This document shows positions 8,576-16,675 of a DNA stretch of 42,640 nt, one piece after another; positions within the stretch are counted from its first letter, which is position 1; every line of letters begins with the position of its first letter. Under the pieces are notes generated by a model. That model worked only from the letters and a program-made list of their open reading frames with translations. It did no database searches and was not told the DNA's origin. The stretch is taken from positions 1-42,640 of the forward strand of contig JAIDPF010000064.1 of the NCBI GenBank assembly GCA_029062895.1, written 5' to 3'. Source of the DNA: Lachnospiraceae bacterium (lineage in GTDB: Bacteria > Bacillota > Clostridia > Lachnospirales > Lachnospiraceae). The position numbers and the translations under genes are program-made.

Positions 8576-8689
8576 AGGTATCTACGCGATTCAATATCCT
8601 TTCGTGAAATCGCCGAAGTTTGCCGGAGCAACATCAATCATAAACAGAAGCACTATGTTACTCCATTATTCAAAACTATAAATTTATGA

Positions 8690-8767
8690 TATAATAAACG
8701 CAGTAAAAATTATATGACATATCATCACCGGACACGCTTTCATTACGTGTTCTCCATGTGATATGTC
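8690..8767 (+). promoter_or_regulatory. Putative -10 and leader stem-loop upstream of apbE
   Basis: A perfect TATAAT at 8690-8695 lies about 150 nt before apbE; its -35 is poor. A long imperfect stem-loop follows at 8716-8767. Its outer arms are GACATATCA and TGATATGTC, with an inner GACACG/CGTGTT stem. It is not followed by a U-run, so it is more likely a leader structure or operator than a terminator. It does not resemble the FMN riboswitch as far as I can see. Confidence 0.35.
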
Positions 8768-8846
8768 TATATTACACAACTAATTATAAAAAATCAATCA
8801 TTTCGCATTTGCCTAAAAATTACACAATCAGAAAGGAAACTGCATC

Positions 8847-9860
8847 ATGCCCGAATCCACTCCCTGCATATCCCATAAACTTCCAATCATAATCTCTTTG
8901 ATATGCCTGTCCTTTTTGATATCCTCCTGCACCCCTGCTGCAGAAGTCACCACTGTCGAAGGATTTTTCTTCGATACCTTTGTCAACATCGTAATCTATG
9001 ATCCCTGCAACAGCGACATAACCGACGGATGCATCGAACTTTGCAGCTATTATGACAATCTGTTTTCCAAATCCATCCCGGAAAGCGATATCTATCGGAT
9101 CAACCATTCCGGCGGCATTCCGGTCACTGTATCTGAGGATACTGTTTTCCTTTTATCAGAAGCTATCCGATATGCCGAACTAACTGGCGGAAAGATCGAT
9201 CCCACAATCGAAACAGTGGGTTTCCTCTGGGACTTTCACCCCTCCGATACGCCGGAACTTCCCAATGAAGCAGAGATTGCAAGCGCTCTGACACACGTTG
9301 ACTATCGCAACATTGTGATCACCGACTCTACAGTCACTTTGACCGATCCCGAAAGTTCCCTTGACCTTGCTTTTCTTGCCAAAGGCTATATTGCCGACAG
9401 GATCAAAGAATATCTTCTAGCAAATGGCATCCAAAATGCCATCATCAACCTTGGTGGTAACACAGTGGTGCTTGGCTCCAAACCTGACAATGAACCTTTT
9501 ACGGTAGGTGTAGAAAAACCCTTCGGGGACGGCGTTCCCATAGCCAGCTTTGCCCTGACTGACTCTACACTCGTAACTTCCGGCGTCTATCACCGCTATT
9601 TTTATGATGGAGAAACCCTGTATCACCATATTTTAGACACTGCCACCGGCTATCCCGTGGAAAATCATCTTTACAGCGTCAGTATTCTGGGGGAAAGCTC
9701 CCTTACCTGTGATGCTTTAAGCACGACATGTTTTGTCTTGGGTCCGGAAGATGGTATGAAACTCATTGAAACTTTAGACGGCATCGAAGCCATGTTTATC
9801 ATGGACGATGACAGCATACGGTATTCCAGCGGATTTCCGGAACCCCTCTCCGAATATTAA
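8847..9860 (+). CDS. apbE: FAD:protein FMN transferase, lipoprotein
   Basis: Extracytoplasmic enzyme that uses FAD to attach FMN covalently to a threonine in S/T-G/S-A-T motifs, notably of RnfG and RnfD. The 337-residue product has a signal with lipobox LISSC (lipid-modified C28). It has typical ApbE blocks: TGGKIDPTI, LDLAFLAKGYIADRI, AIINLGGN, TLVTSGVYHRYF, HHILDTATGYPV and the closing CDALSTTCFVLG. The ribosome site is GAAAGGA, 9 nt before ATG 8847. It lies next to, but on the opposite strand from, the rnf operon, whose two FMN-acceptor subunits are both encoded here. It is therefore probably the dedicated maturase of that complex. Confidence 0.95.
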   Translation: MPESTPCISHKLPIIISLICLSFLISSCTPAAEVTTVEGFFFDTFVNIVIYDPCNSDITDGCIELCSYYDNLFSKSIPESDIYRINHSGGIPVTVSEDTVFLLSEAIRYAELTGGKIDPTIETVGFLWDFHPSDTPELPNEAEIASALTHVDYRNIVITDSTVTLTDPESSLDLAFLAKGYIADRIKEYLLANGIQNAIINLGGNTVVLGSKPDNEPFTVGVEKPFGDGVPIASFALTDSTLVTSGVYHRYFYDGETLYHHILDTATGYPVENHLYSVSILGESSLTCDALSTTCFVLGPEDGMKLIETLDGIEAMFIMDDDSIRYSSGFPEPLSEY

Positions 9861-9873
9861 ATTGAAAGTTGTA

Positions 9874-10062
9874 TTAGAAAACACTGACTAATATAATCGC
9901 AATAATTATAAAAATAATATTAAATACCCATGTCCACTTATTTCCCAAATTCATGGTGTAACCAAACCCACTTTGCGGTCTCTTAATAATTATTCTTTTA
10001 TCTTCTCTGTTGAAATATATTCTTCCAGTTATCCATCCATCATCCCTATCGCTTGATTTCAT
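9874..10062 (-). CDS. Small membrane protein with DUF5808-like segment
   Basis: A 62-residue protein starting at ATG 10062, which has AGGAGAG 5 nt upstream; an upstream frame extension would overlap the preceding gene. Residues about 9-45 (GWITGRIYFNREDKRIIIK, then GFGYTMNLGNKW) match the pattern of the DUF5808 domain. A single hydrophobic helix follows (about 42-62). The role of the family is unknown. The gene sits 49 nt after the alpha/beta hydrolase stop, so the two are probably co-transcribed, and it converges on apbE with only 13 nt between stops. Confidence 0.7.
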   Translation of the reverse strand: MKSSDRDDGWITGRIYFNREDKRIIIKRPQSGFGYTMNLGNKWTWVFNIIFIIIAIILVSVF

Positions 10063-10111
10063 AAAGCTCTCCTTTACAACTTCCAGTTTAGCAATATGCA
10101 AAAACCGGAAT

Positions 10112-10798
10112 TTACTGAATTGTTTGCAAAAAGTCTTCAACCTCTTTATTAAATGCAACGTATCTCTTATTGGCGATAAAGTGATTGCCTTTCATAATCG
10201 ATAATTTTGCATTGGGTATATTTTCCGCAATCTCTTTTGTATGGGATTCCTTAATCATATCATTTCTTCCGCAGATTACGAGGGTAGGAGCTGTTATTTT
10301 TGATAGTTCGTTTCGTTCAATATTCGGCTCATTAACCATTAACCCAAGCATTTCAGCATTCTTCTTTGCATCAGACGATTTGAAAGCAAATCGGCTTGCT
10401 ATTTTGTATCCTATTTCGATTGGAATTTGTGTCGCTCTTTTTACTCCTTTTGGATTCAGATTGCCACCGTTTAAGATCAATGCCCTTACCTTGTTTGGAT
10501 ATTTCATTGCAAACTTCATTGCTATATTTGCTCCATCCGAAAATCCTAAAATAACTGCATTTGAAATACCAAGACCTGCCATAAAATCGTATAGGTCACA
10601 GGAAAACTGCTCAATAGTAAAAGGTTTTGTACCTCTTGGCGATTTCCCGTGACCTCGTGTATCTAAAGCAATCACTCTGTATCTGTCGCTAAAATAATCT
10701 ATTTGATGCTCAAAATATGAGCCATCCTCTCCGTTTCCGTGCAAAAGGATAAACGGCTCTTTATTTCCCTTTTCTTGATAAAATAAATCTATATCCAT
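10112..10798 (-). CDS. Alpha/beta hydrolase
   Basis: A 228-residue cytosolic hydrolase of the alpha/beta fold. An oxyanion HGNG motif occurs in FILLHGNGEDG. The nucleophile elbow is GFSDG (Ser), the acid is the Asp of CGRNDMI, and the catalytic His is in MKGNHFI, so the triad is complete. The pattern RVIALDTRGHGKSPRG is typical of small-ester or epoxide-type hydrolases; the substrate cannot be told. I start at ATG 10798 (MDIDLFYQ), which has GTGGAAG upstream; an in-frame GTG at 10810 lies within that ribosome site. It lies downstream of rnfB with a 39-nt gap, so read-through from the rnf operon is possible. Confidence 0.88.
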   Translation of the reverse strand: MDIDLFYQEKGNKEPFILLHGNGEDGSYFEHQIDYFSDRYRVIALDTRGHGKSPRGTKPFTIEQFSCDLYDFMAGLGISNAVILGFSDGANIAMKFAMKYPNKVRALILNGGNLNPKGVKRATQIPIEIGYKIASRFAFKSSDAKKNAEMLGLMVNEPNIERNELSKITAPTLVICGRNDMIKESHTKEIAENIPNAKLSIMKGNHFIANKRYVAFNKEVEDFLQTIQ

Positions 10799-10837
10799 TG
10801 ATGCTTCCACGCAACTTTAAATTTTTAAGTTTCTATA

Positions 10838-11635
10838 TTAATGTGTATGGATTGTTTTTTTCGGACATTTTTCCTTACATGTTCCGCAAGCAGTACATTT
10901 CTCCGGATCGATCTTTGCCAGAAAATCCGTCACATCGATTGCATCGCTTGGACAATTCTTCCTACAGATCCCACAGCCAATACATCCCACCTGACATTCC
11001 TTCATTACAACAGGCCCTTTTTCATTAGAAGAACACGCCACAACATACTCCGCATCGTATGGGATCATCTCAATGATATGCTTCGGGCATACGGTAACGC
11101 ATTTACCGCAGGCCTTACATTTATCCTTATCTACGACTGCTATCCCATTTTCCAGATGGATGGCGTCAAAGGGACATTCCTTTACGCAGGAGCCATATCC
11201 AAGACAACCGTAATTGCAAGCCTTGGGACCGCCGTTCGGCACAAACTGCAGCATCCTGCAGTCCTGTACACCGCTGTATTCATAGTCTGTCGCCGCTTTA
11301 TCACAGTCTCCGGCACATTTGACGTATGCTGTCATACGTATACTTTCCCCAGCTTCCACCCCCATGATCTTTGCAATCTCTTTGGCGACCTTGTCACCGC
11401 CTACCGGGCAGGCATTAACAGCCGCTTCCCCTTTCACGATGGCAGCCGCAAGCGCAGAACAGCCTGCATAACCGCACCCTCCACAGTTGTTGCCGGGAAG
11501 CGTGTTTACCACCTGTTCTTCCTTTGGATCAACATCCACCTTTAATTTTAATCCCGCAATTCCCAGAAATAATCCGATGAAAATCCCCACCAGACTGATC
11601 ACCAGAACAGCTGTTATAATCGCTCCAAAATCCAT
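10838..11635 (-). CDS. rnfB: Rnf complex ferredoxin subunit B
   Basis: Membrane-anchored iron-sulfur subunit that takes electrons from reduced ferredoxin and passes them into the ferredoxin:NAD+ oxidoreductase (Rnf). One N-terminal helix (residues ~6-30) precedes a CxxCxxxxCx16C cluster (NNCGGCGYAGC ... ACP). Several 4Fe-4S motifs follow: GCLGYGSCVKECP, CKACGKCVTVCP, GCIGCGICRKNCP and CTACGTCKEKCP. This makes five cluster sites in all, typical of clostridial RnfB. The start at ATG 11635 has GAAAGG about 11 nt upstream; ATG 11647 is only 1 nt from that site and is unlikely. It is the last gene of rnfCDGEAB, with 74 nt after rnfA. Confidence 0.96.
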   Translation of the reverse strand: MDFGAIITAVLVISLVGIFIGLFLGIAGLKLKVDVDPKEEQVVNTLPGNNCGGCGYAGCSALAAAIVKGEAAVNACPVGGDKVAKEIAKIMGVEAGESIRMTAYVKCAGDCDKAATDYEYSGVQDCRMLQFVPNGGPKACNYGCLGYGSCVKECPFDAIHLENGIAVVDKDKCKACGKCVTVCPKHIIEMIPYDAEYVVACSSNEKGPVVMKECQVGCIGCGICRKNCPSDAIDVTDFLAKIDPEKCTACGTCKEKCPKKTIHTH

Positions 11636-11709
11636 ATCGATAACCATACCTTTCTCTTAACCTGCACATCTAATCTATTGATACCGTCACACAGATCATA
11701 TCGGCCTCT

Positions 11710-12297
11710 TTATAGCAGTCCGGAAAATCCGCAAAACGCAATCGCCATCAATCCTGCCGTAACAAGCACAATAGGCATTCCCTGAAATGGTTTCGGAATG
11801 TCATTATACTGCATCTTCTCCCGAATACCCGCAAGGATGCAGATAGCAATGGCAAATCCTCCGGCAGTTGCAAATCCGTTCACCACACCATACAAAATAT
11901 TATATTCCTTCTGCACATTGGTCAGTGCCGTACCAAGCACCGCGCAGTTGGTGGTGATCAACGGCAGGAATACGCCGAGGGACTGATACAGCGCCGGAAT
12001 CTTTTTCTTTAAGAACATCTCCACAAACTGCACCAGAGCTGCAATCACCAGAATAAATACGATCGTTCTTAAATATTCGATTTGAAACCTCTGCAGGATA
12101 AACTGATAGATCGCTCCGGAAACCAGCGACGCCAGTGTAATGACAAAGATTACCGCAATGCCCATACCGCTTGCCGTTTTAAGCTGTTTTGACACGCCCA
12201 GGAAGGGACAAAGTCCATAGAACTGACTTAAAACAACATTGCTGACCAGTGCGGAACCGATCGCTATGATCAATAATTCTCTCAATGTTTCTCCCAT
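11710..12297 (-). CDS. rnfA: Rnf complex membrane subunit A
   Basis: Integral membrane subunit of the Rnf complex, about 195 residues with six predicted helices. The family signatures are SNVVLSQFYGLCPFLGVSKQL and the half-membrane repeat LITTNCAVLGTAL; the two Cys positions (GLCPF, TNCAV) are those that bind the intramembrane iron centre shared with RnfE. The start is ATG 12297 with GAGGTGG 6 nt upstream; an in-frame GTG at 12306 lies inside this ribosome site and is rejected. It is separated from rnfE by a 177-nt spacer holding a dispersed repeat and two further stem-loops. Confidence 0.96.
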   Translation of the reverse strand: MGETLRELLIIAIGSALVSNVVLSQFYGLCPFLGVSKQLKTASGMGIAVIFVITLASLVSGAIYQFILQRFQIEYLRTIVFILVIAALVQFVEMFLKKKIPALYQSLGVFLPLITTNCAVLGTALTNVQKEYNILYGVVNGFATAGGFAIAICILAGIREKMQYNDIPKPFQGMPIVLVTAGLMAIAFCGFSGLL

Positions 12298-12324
12298 ATC
12301 TTCCACCTCAATTTATTTTTTTAC

Positions 12325-12410
12325 ACTAATAACCATGCCTTTTCCATAGCCCGCGAACTTTGGGCCGCAGGCACAAATTCGCGATTGAAAAATCAAAGAT
12401 TTTTCAATCT
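12325..12410 (-). repeat. Dispersed two-hairpin intergenic repeat, copy A (rnfE-rnfA)
   Basis: About 86 nt, nearly identical to copy C at 33132-33215. It shares the edge ACTAATAACCATGCCTTT (plus strand), the block CATAGCCCGCGAACTT, the complementary GCCGCAGGCACAAATT, and a terminal stem GATTGAAAAATC/GATTTTTCAATC. Read on the minus strand, the GGAAAGGCATGG end faces the start of the next gene, rnfA, 27 nt away. The first pair of blocks forms one stem, the A/T-rich pair a second. Confidence 0.8.
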
Positions 12411-12419
12411 AATCATCCA

Positions 12420-12479
12420 TGTCAGCGCAGCTTGCTGCGATGACATGCGATGAGAAATCCGCACAGGCGGTTTCTCATC
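12420..12479 (-). other. Two further stem-loops after the rnfE stop
   Basis: Stem 1 (12420-12445): arms TGTCAGCGCAG and CTGCGATGACA with a CTTG loop and one mismatch. Stem 2 (12449-12479): arms GATGAGAAATCCGC and GCGGTTTCTCATC with one bulge, its foot covering the rnfE stop codon. Neither is followed by a U-run on the minus strand. They probably protect or process the polycistronic message and do not look like terminators. Confidence 0.6.
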
Positions 12480-13251
12480 TGCCTACTGCGCAATCCTTCC
12501 CGTCCGGATCATAAAAACGATGCTCACAGGAGGACTCTCCGCAATTCATACAATCATGACTGCACCCGCTCTGGATCTTTGTCTTCTCTCCCCGCTGTTC
12601 CTTTTTACTCCGCACTACATTCTGAATCGCCGTCAATGCCGCAAGCACGAAAAATGCTCCCGGTGCCATAACAAAGATGGCGATCGGGCTCTGACTCTGC
12701 AGCCATCCCGTCACACCTTCTCCCGCGCCGATCATCGCTGCCAGCTCCGCAAAGGAAATACCAAAAATCTTATGCGCGCCCAAAAGTTCCCTGACCAGAC
12801 CGATACAGGTCAATGCCACAGTAAAACCAAGTCCCATGCCCAGTCCATCAAACATGGATAAGATAAAATTATTTTTAGAAGCAAATGCTTCCGCGCGTCC
12901 CAGAATAATACAGTTCACTACAATCAGAGGAATAAACATTCCCAAAGCATCATTTAAGGCAGGAATATAAGCCTCCAAAAACTGCCCAACGATCGTTACA
13001 AAGGATGCGATGATCACAATGAATGCCGGAATCCGCACCTTATCCGGAATGATATTTCGCAGCAGGGAAATGATGATATTACTCATCGTCAGTACAACCA
13101 TCGTCGTCATCCCCATACCAAAACCGTTGATGGCAGAAGTCGTAACCGCCAAAGTAGGACACATGCCGAGCATCAGGACAAATGTAGGATTTTCTTTGAT
13201 CAGTCCATTGAAAAATACTTTTCCGGCTGTCATTTCATTCTCCTTACTCAT
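12475..13251 (-). CDS. rnfE: Rnf complex membrane subunit E with Cys-rich tail
   Basis: Membrane subunit homologous to RnfA, about 258 residues. The core has the paired motifs LMLGMCPTLAVTT and IVVNCIILGRAEAFA, whose cysteines form the shared intramembrane iron site with RnfA. Helices fill residues ~20-212. A hydrophilic tail (about 214-258) follows, with C230, C234, C237, C242 and C254 plus H232 and H244, arranged C-x3-C-x2-C-x4-C and resembling a metal site. The start at ATG 13251 overlaps rnfG by 8 nt and has GGAGGG upstream. A second ATG at 13233 has an equally good AAGGAG at 6 nt, so the true start may be six residues shorter. Confidence 0.95.
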   Translation of the reverse strand: MSKENEMTAGKVFFNGLIKENPTFVLMLGMCPTLAVTTSAINGFGMGMTTMVVLTMSNIIISLLRNIIPDKVRIPAFIVIIASFVTIVGQFLEAYIPALNDALGMFIPLIVVNCIILGRAEAFASKNNFILSMFDGLGMGLGFTVALTCIGLVRELLGAHKIFGISFAELAAMIGAGEGVTGWLQSQSPIAIFVMAPGAFFVLAALTAIQNVVRSKKEQRGEKTKIQSGCSHDCMNCGESSCEHRFYDPDGKDCAVGR

Positions 13252-13861
13252 TGCTCATCCCTCCTTCCATCAGATATCTATGAAAATAATCAAGACCGGC
13301 ATTGACGCCATTTACCACGGCATTGGTCGTGATTGTCGCCGAACTGATGGCATCCACTTCGCTCTCCGCCATCGCTCCGGTCTTCGTATATACAAAAGAA
13401 GTAACATTCTTACCGGCAAACTGCGGTGCCAATACAGTCTGTGCTTCCAGTCCAAGTCCGACTGTCTCGCTGGTTTCCAGAATGGAAATACCGTTTAACG
13501 TACCGTCCATCTTGATCCCCATGACAAACTGGATATTGCCACCATATCCTTCCTTGTTGGTCACCGTCAGGACATATCCGACCTTCTGCCCCGCCGTGTC
13601 ATAGGCCATATTGATCTCATTAATCTCACTCAACGGGTGCGCTTCTCCAAAAGGTGCGTATTCCGGTGCCGTCATATCCGGCAGCGCCAACATTTCAAAG
13701 GTCGCCGCATCCGCGAACACCGCCTGAAATGCCTCCGTCTTTTTCTGCTGCTCCTGCGCTGCGATCGGCTCTTTTGTGATCTCATTGACCAACGCCAAAA
13801 GAATCCCCGCAACCGCTGTTATAGCAAATAATATCAATGCGTCTTTGATAATCTGTTTCAT
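13244..13861 (-). CDS. rnfG: Rnf complex FMN-binding subunit G
   Basis: A 205-residue subunit with one N-terminal membrane helix (about 8-26) and an extracytoplasmic FMN-binding domain. The flavin attaches to the threonine of the SSAT motif, T176 in DAISSATITTNAV, the site modified by ApbE, which is encoded at 8847. SETVGLGLEAQ is the usual flavin-pocket loop. The start at ATG 13861 has AGGATT upstream, directly joined to repeat copy B. Its 3' end overlaps rnfE by 8 nt, so the two are translationally coupled. Confidence 0.95.
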   Translation of the reverse strand: MKQIIKDALILFAITAVAGILLALVNEITKEPIAAQEQQKKTEAFQAVFADAATFEMLALPDMTAPEYAPFGEAHPLSEINEINMAYDTAGQKVGYVLTVTNKEGYGGNIQFVMGIKMDGTLNGISILETSETVGLGLEAQTVLAPQFAGKNVTSFVYTKTGAMAESEVDAISSATITTNAVVNGVNAGLDYFHRYLMEGGMSNE

Positions 13862-13870
13862 GTTAATCCT

Positions 13871-13998
13871 CCATGCCTTTCTATAGCCTGTGAATTCCCG
13901 CCAACGAAAAGCGTAAGCTTTTTGTTGTATGCTACCGCAGGCACAAATTTACAAAACGAATTTATTCGTTTTTGAAAAACTCTTCGATTTTTCAATTT
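13871..13998 (-). repeat. Dispersed intergenic repeat, copy B (rnfD-rnfG), longer variant
   Basis: About 128 nt. It shares with copies A and C the edge CATGCCTTTCTATAGCCTG, the block CCGCAGGCACAAATTT and the closing GATTTTTCAAT. It differs by two inserted stem-loops: AACGAAAAGC/GCTTTTTGTT, and AAAACGAA/TTCGTTTT. On the minus strand its GAAAGGCATGG end directly abuts the rnfG ribosome site. The distal end touches the rnfD stop codon. Confidence 0.7.
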
Positions 13999-14954
13999 AC
14001 TTTTTTTGTATCCGCTTTCTTCTTACCAAAATAGGCAGGTACAGATATCTTCTCGATCAAGGGAACCAAAAGATTGCCGATGATGATCGCATAGGATACA
14101 CCTTCCGCGGAGGGACCAAACAAACGGAAGATACCGGTCAGAACCCCCAACAGGATACCATAAATGATCTGTCCTTTTCTGGTAATGGGTCTGGTCACAT
14201 AATCCGTCGCCATAAAGAATGCCCCCAGCATCAGTCCGCCACCGGAAATGTGTGCGGAAAGATAATACCAATCCAGTCCCCTTCCTGCAAAAAGCAGAAC
14301 AAAAATTGCAAAGGATAATATATAAGTCCCCGTCACCACCATATCGATGATGCCTGCCATGATCAATATACATCCACCAAAAACAATCGCAAGCATAGAG
14401 GTCTCACCGATCGTCCCCTGAACCGTACCTAAAATCATGTCTCTCACAACTACCGGATCTCCATTTTTCAGACATGCCAACGGCGTTGCCCCACTGATCA
14501 CATCTGCTCCGCCGGGAACAACGTAGGAAAAATCCGTCATAATCTTAGAAAAGGAAATCAGAAGAAAACATCTGGCGCCCAGCGCCGGATTCATAAAATT
14601 CTGCCCCAGACCGCCAAACAACATCTTCACAACAACAATCGCAAACACCCCGCCAATCACGCCGATCCACCAAGGCGCGCTGACCGGCAGATTCATAGCA
14701 AGCAGCATCCCTGTTACAACTGCGGAAAAATCACCGATGGTATTCTTCTTTTTGACAGCCAGACAAAACAGCCATTCCGAAAGCACACAAGTCGCCACGG
14801 TGATCAGAATCAGCAGGAGAGCCTTCCATCCAAAATGCCACACTCCAAATCCAGCCGCAGGAAGCAGCGCAATCGCCACTGTCAGCATAATACGCGCTGT
14901 AGAGTCTTTCGCCCTAACATGCGGAGTAGATGATACCTTCATCAATTCACTCAT
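13992..14954 (-). CDS. rnfD: Rnf complex membrane subunit D
   Basis: A 320-residue integral membrane subunit with about nine or ten helices that carries a covalent FMN and takes part in ion translocation. The FMN-attachment motif is SGAT in ADVISGATPLACL, with acceptor T157, again a predicted ApbE target. QNFMNPALGARCF and GGLMLGAFFMATDYVT are conserved blocks of the NqrB/RnfD family. The start at ATG 14954 has GTGAGG upstream, 36 nt after the rnfC stop. Confidence 0.96.
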   Translation of the reverse strand: MSELMKVSSTPHVRAKDSTARIMLTVAIALLPAAGFGVWHFGWKALLLILITVATCVLSEWLFCLAVKKKNTIGDFSAVVTGMLLAMNLPVSAPWWIGVIGGVFAIVVVKMLFGGLGQNFMNPALGARCFLLISFSKIMTDFSYVVPGGADVISGATPLACLKNGDPVVVRDMILGTVQGTIGETSMLAIVFGGCILIMAGIIDMVVTGTYILSFAIFVLLFAGRGLDWYYLSAHISGGGLMLGAFFMATDYVTRPITRKGQIIYGILLGVLTGIFRLFGPSAEGVSYAIIIGNLLVPLIEKISVPAYFGKKKADTKKVN

Positions 14955-14990
14955 TTTCCAAACCTCACTATTTTTTATCCTTTTTCTTCA

Positions 14991-16310
14991 TTAGCCTTTC
15001 TTCCGGTTCGCCAGTACAGTCTTGCGCATGGTTTTGATCGACTGTGCAAGCTGACGTTTCGCCGGGCAGATATAAGTACAGGAACCACATTCCACACATT
15101 CCATGCCATTCAGTTCCAAAAATCCTTCGGTATTAAAATGATCCGCATGTTCTGCCAATCGGGTAGGGATCAGCCTGGAGGGACATACCTCCACGCATCT
15201 GCCGCAATTGATACACGGACCGACTTCCCATCTGGACACCTCGTCCTTTGTCATACACAACAACGCAGAGGACGTCTTTGTCACGGGTACATCCGTATCA
15301 AAGATGGCAAACCCCATCATCGGACCGCCGGATATGATCTTCTCCGGTTGTTCCACAAATCCACCGGCCTCCTCGATCAACTCTGAATACAGCGTTCCTG
15401 TCTTCACACGGAAATTCTGCGGGGCCCTGACTGCATCCCCCGTCACCGTCACGATCCTATGCATCAAAGGTTGTCCTTCGTCTATGGCATTGCGTATGGC
15501 AATGACCGTATCCACATTATTCACCACACAGCCCTGATCGGCTGGAAGCATTTTGGAATTGATCGTTCTTCCCGTCACGGCATAGATCAGCTGCCGTTCC
15601 GACCCCTGCGGGTATTTTGTCATCAGGGCGCGCACAAAGATATGATCCAGGTTTTCCGTCTGTTTTCTAAGCTTCTCAATACAATCCGGTTTATTATCTT
15701 CCACCGCAAGGATGCCCTGCGCTCCCGGAAACAGACTTAACATAATCTGAAGTCCACGCACCAGCTTGTCCGGTTCCTCCAGCATCTTACGATAATCTGA
15801 CGTCAGATAAGGCTCGCATTCCGCACAGTTGACAATCACATAATCAATCTTGTCCGGTTCTTTGGGCGAGAGTTTTACCTGTGTCGGAAAACCGGCGCCG
15901 CCCATGCCGACAATGCCCGCTTCGCCTATAATATGTATGATATCTTCCCGCTTCATATCCTTATAGTTCATGGTATGGATCGGCGGCGCAGCCTCGTACT
16001 GCATATCATTCTCAATTACGATACAGATGATGCTGTCCCCGGTCACGGTACGGCGGGGTTCGATACACTTCACCGTACCGGATACTGACGCATACACCGG
16101 CGAGGATACAAATCCTCCTGCCTCCGCAATCTTTTCACCTGCCAGCACTCTCTGACCTTTTTCCACAATTGGTTTTGCCGGTGCGCCAATATGCTGGGAC
16201 AAAGGATATACCAGTTCTCCCTTCGGCAGAATATCCTTGATCGGTTTATCTTTGGAAAGCGCTTTCCCATCATAAGGATGTACGCCTCCCTGAAATGTCC
16301 GTTTTGCCAT
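14991..16310 (-). CDS. rnfC: Rnf complex NADH-binding subunit C
   Basis: A 439-residue peripheral subunit that binds NAD(H) and FMN and closes the electron path from ferredoxin to NAD+. An N-terminal RnfC barrel (TFQGGVHPYDGKALS) is followed by the nucleotide-binding Nqo1-like domain (GMGGAGFPTQVKL, then VNCAECEPYLTSD). Two C-terminal 4Fe-4S motifs are CINCGRCVEVCP and CVECGSCTYICP. It is the first gene of rnfCDGEAB. The start at ATG 16310 has AGGGAG about 12 nt upstream. Confidence 0.97.
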   Translation of the reverse strand: MAKRTFQGGVHPYDGKALSKDKPIKDILPKGELVYPLSQHIGAPAKPIVEKGQRVLAGEKIAEAGGFVSSPVYASVSGTVKCIEPRRTVTGDSIICIVIENDMQYEAAPPIHTMNYKDMKREDIIHIIGEAGIVGMGGAGFPTQVKLSPKEPDKIDYVIVNCAECEPYLTSDYRKMLEEPDKLVRGLQIMLSLFPGAQGILAVEDNKPDCIEKLRKQTENLDHIFVRALMTKYPQGSERQLIYAVTGRTINSKMLPADQGCVVNNVDTVIAIRNAIDEGQPLMHRIVTVTGDAVRAPQNFRVKTGTLYSELIEEAGGFVEQPEKIISGGPMMGFAIFDTDVPVTKTSSALLCMTKDEVSRWEVGPCINCGRCVEVCPSRLIPTRLAEHADHFNTEGFLELNGMECVECGSCTYICPAKRQLAQSIKTMRKTVLANRKKG

Positions 16311-16675
16311 GAATCTGTCCCCACTCCCTTTATCACTCTCAGCTTATCGCAATGCTCTCTTCAAAGCAGTATAAGCCCCTGCCTATAATATACTCCTTTT
16401 TGGAAAAAAGTTCTACAACAATTTCATACTTACTGAATTTTAATCTATAACACCAATTTCATTGTTCTATAATAACGATATCCGCCAGTAATTTCAGGAA
16501 ACCGGCATGATACCGGCAACAGAATCATACAAATATCTATATATTTCAAAAAAATGCTACATCTATTTCCATTCTTGTGTTATGATAGTAGCAAAACAAT
16601 AAGCGATAAAACAGATATATCAGCAACTGACCAGAGACGCGGTCAGCAATAAAATAATATAAAGGCAGGATCACA
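16311..16675. promoter_or_regulatory. Divergent intergenic region of rnfC and the yprB-like gene
   Basis: A 365-nt stretch without a gene. Towards rnf (minus strand), a TATTAT or TATATT -10 lies at 16385-16392, about 75 nt before the start; its -35 is weak. Towards the plus-strand gene, a TATGAT preceded by TG is seen near 16579, and a small stem (CTGACC/GGTCAG, about 16628-16647) lies in the leader. The middle is AT-rich with no other structure that I can see. Confidence 0.35.

Noticed and set aside
8132-8689. 185-codon plus-strand frame
   Set aside because: It runs opposite the 8156-8575 orphan and its translation is low-complexity and Ile/Thr-rich with no ribosome site.
8716-8767. FMN riboswitch upstream of apbE
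   Set aside because: The element is a single long imperfect hairpin without the conserved multi-helix core.
12420-12479. Intrinsic terminator inside the rnf operon
   Set aside because: The stems lack a U-run on the minus strand and rnfA and rnfB downstream have no other clear promoter.
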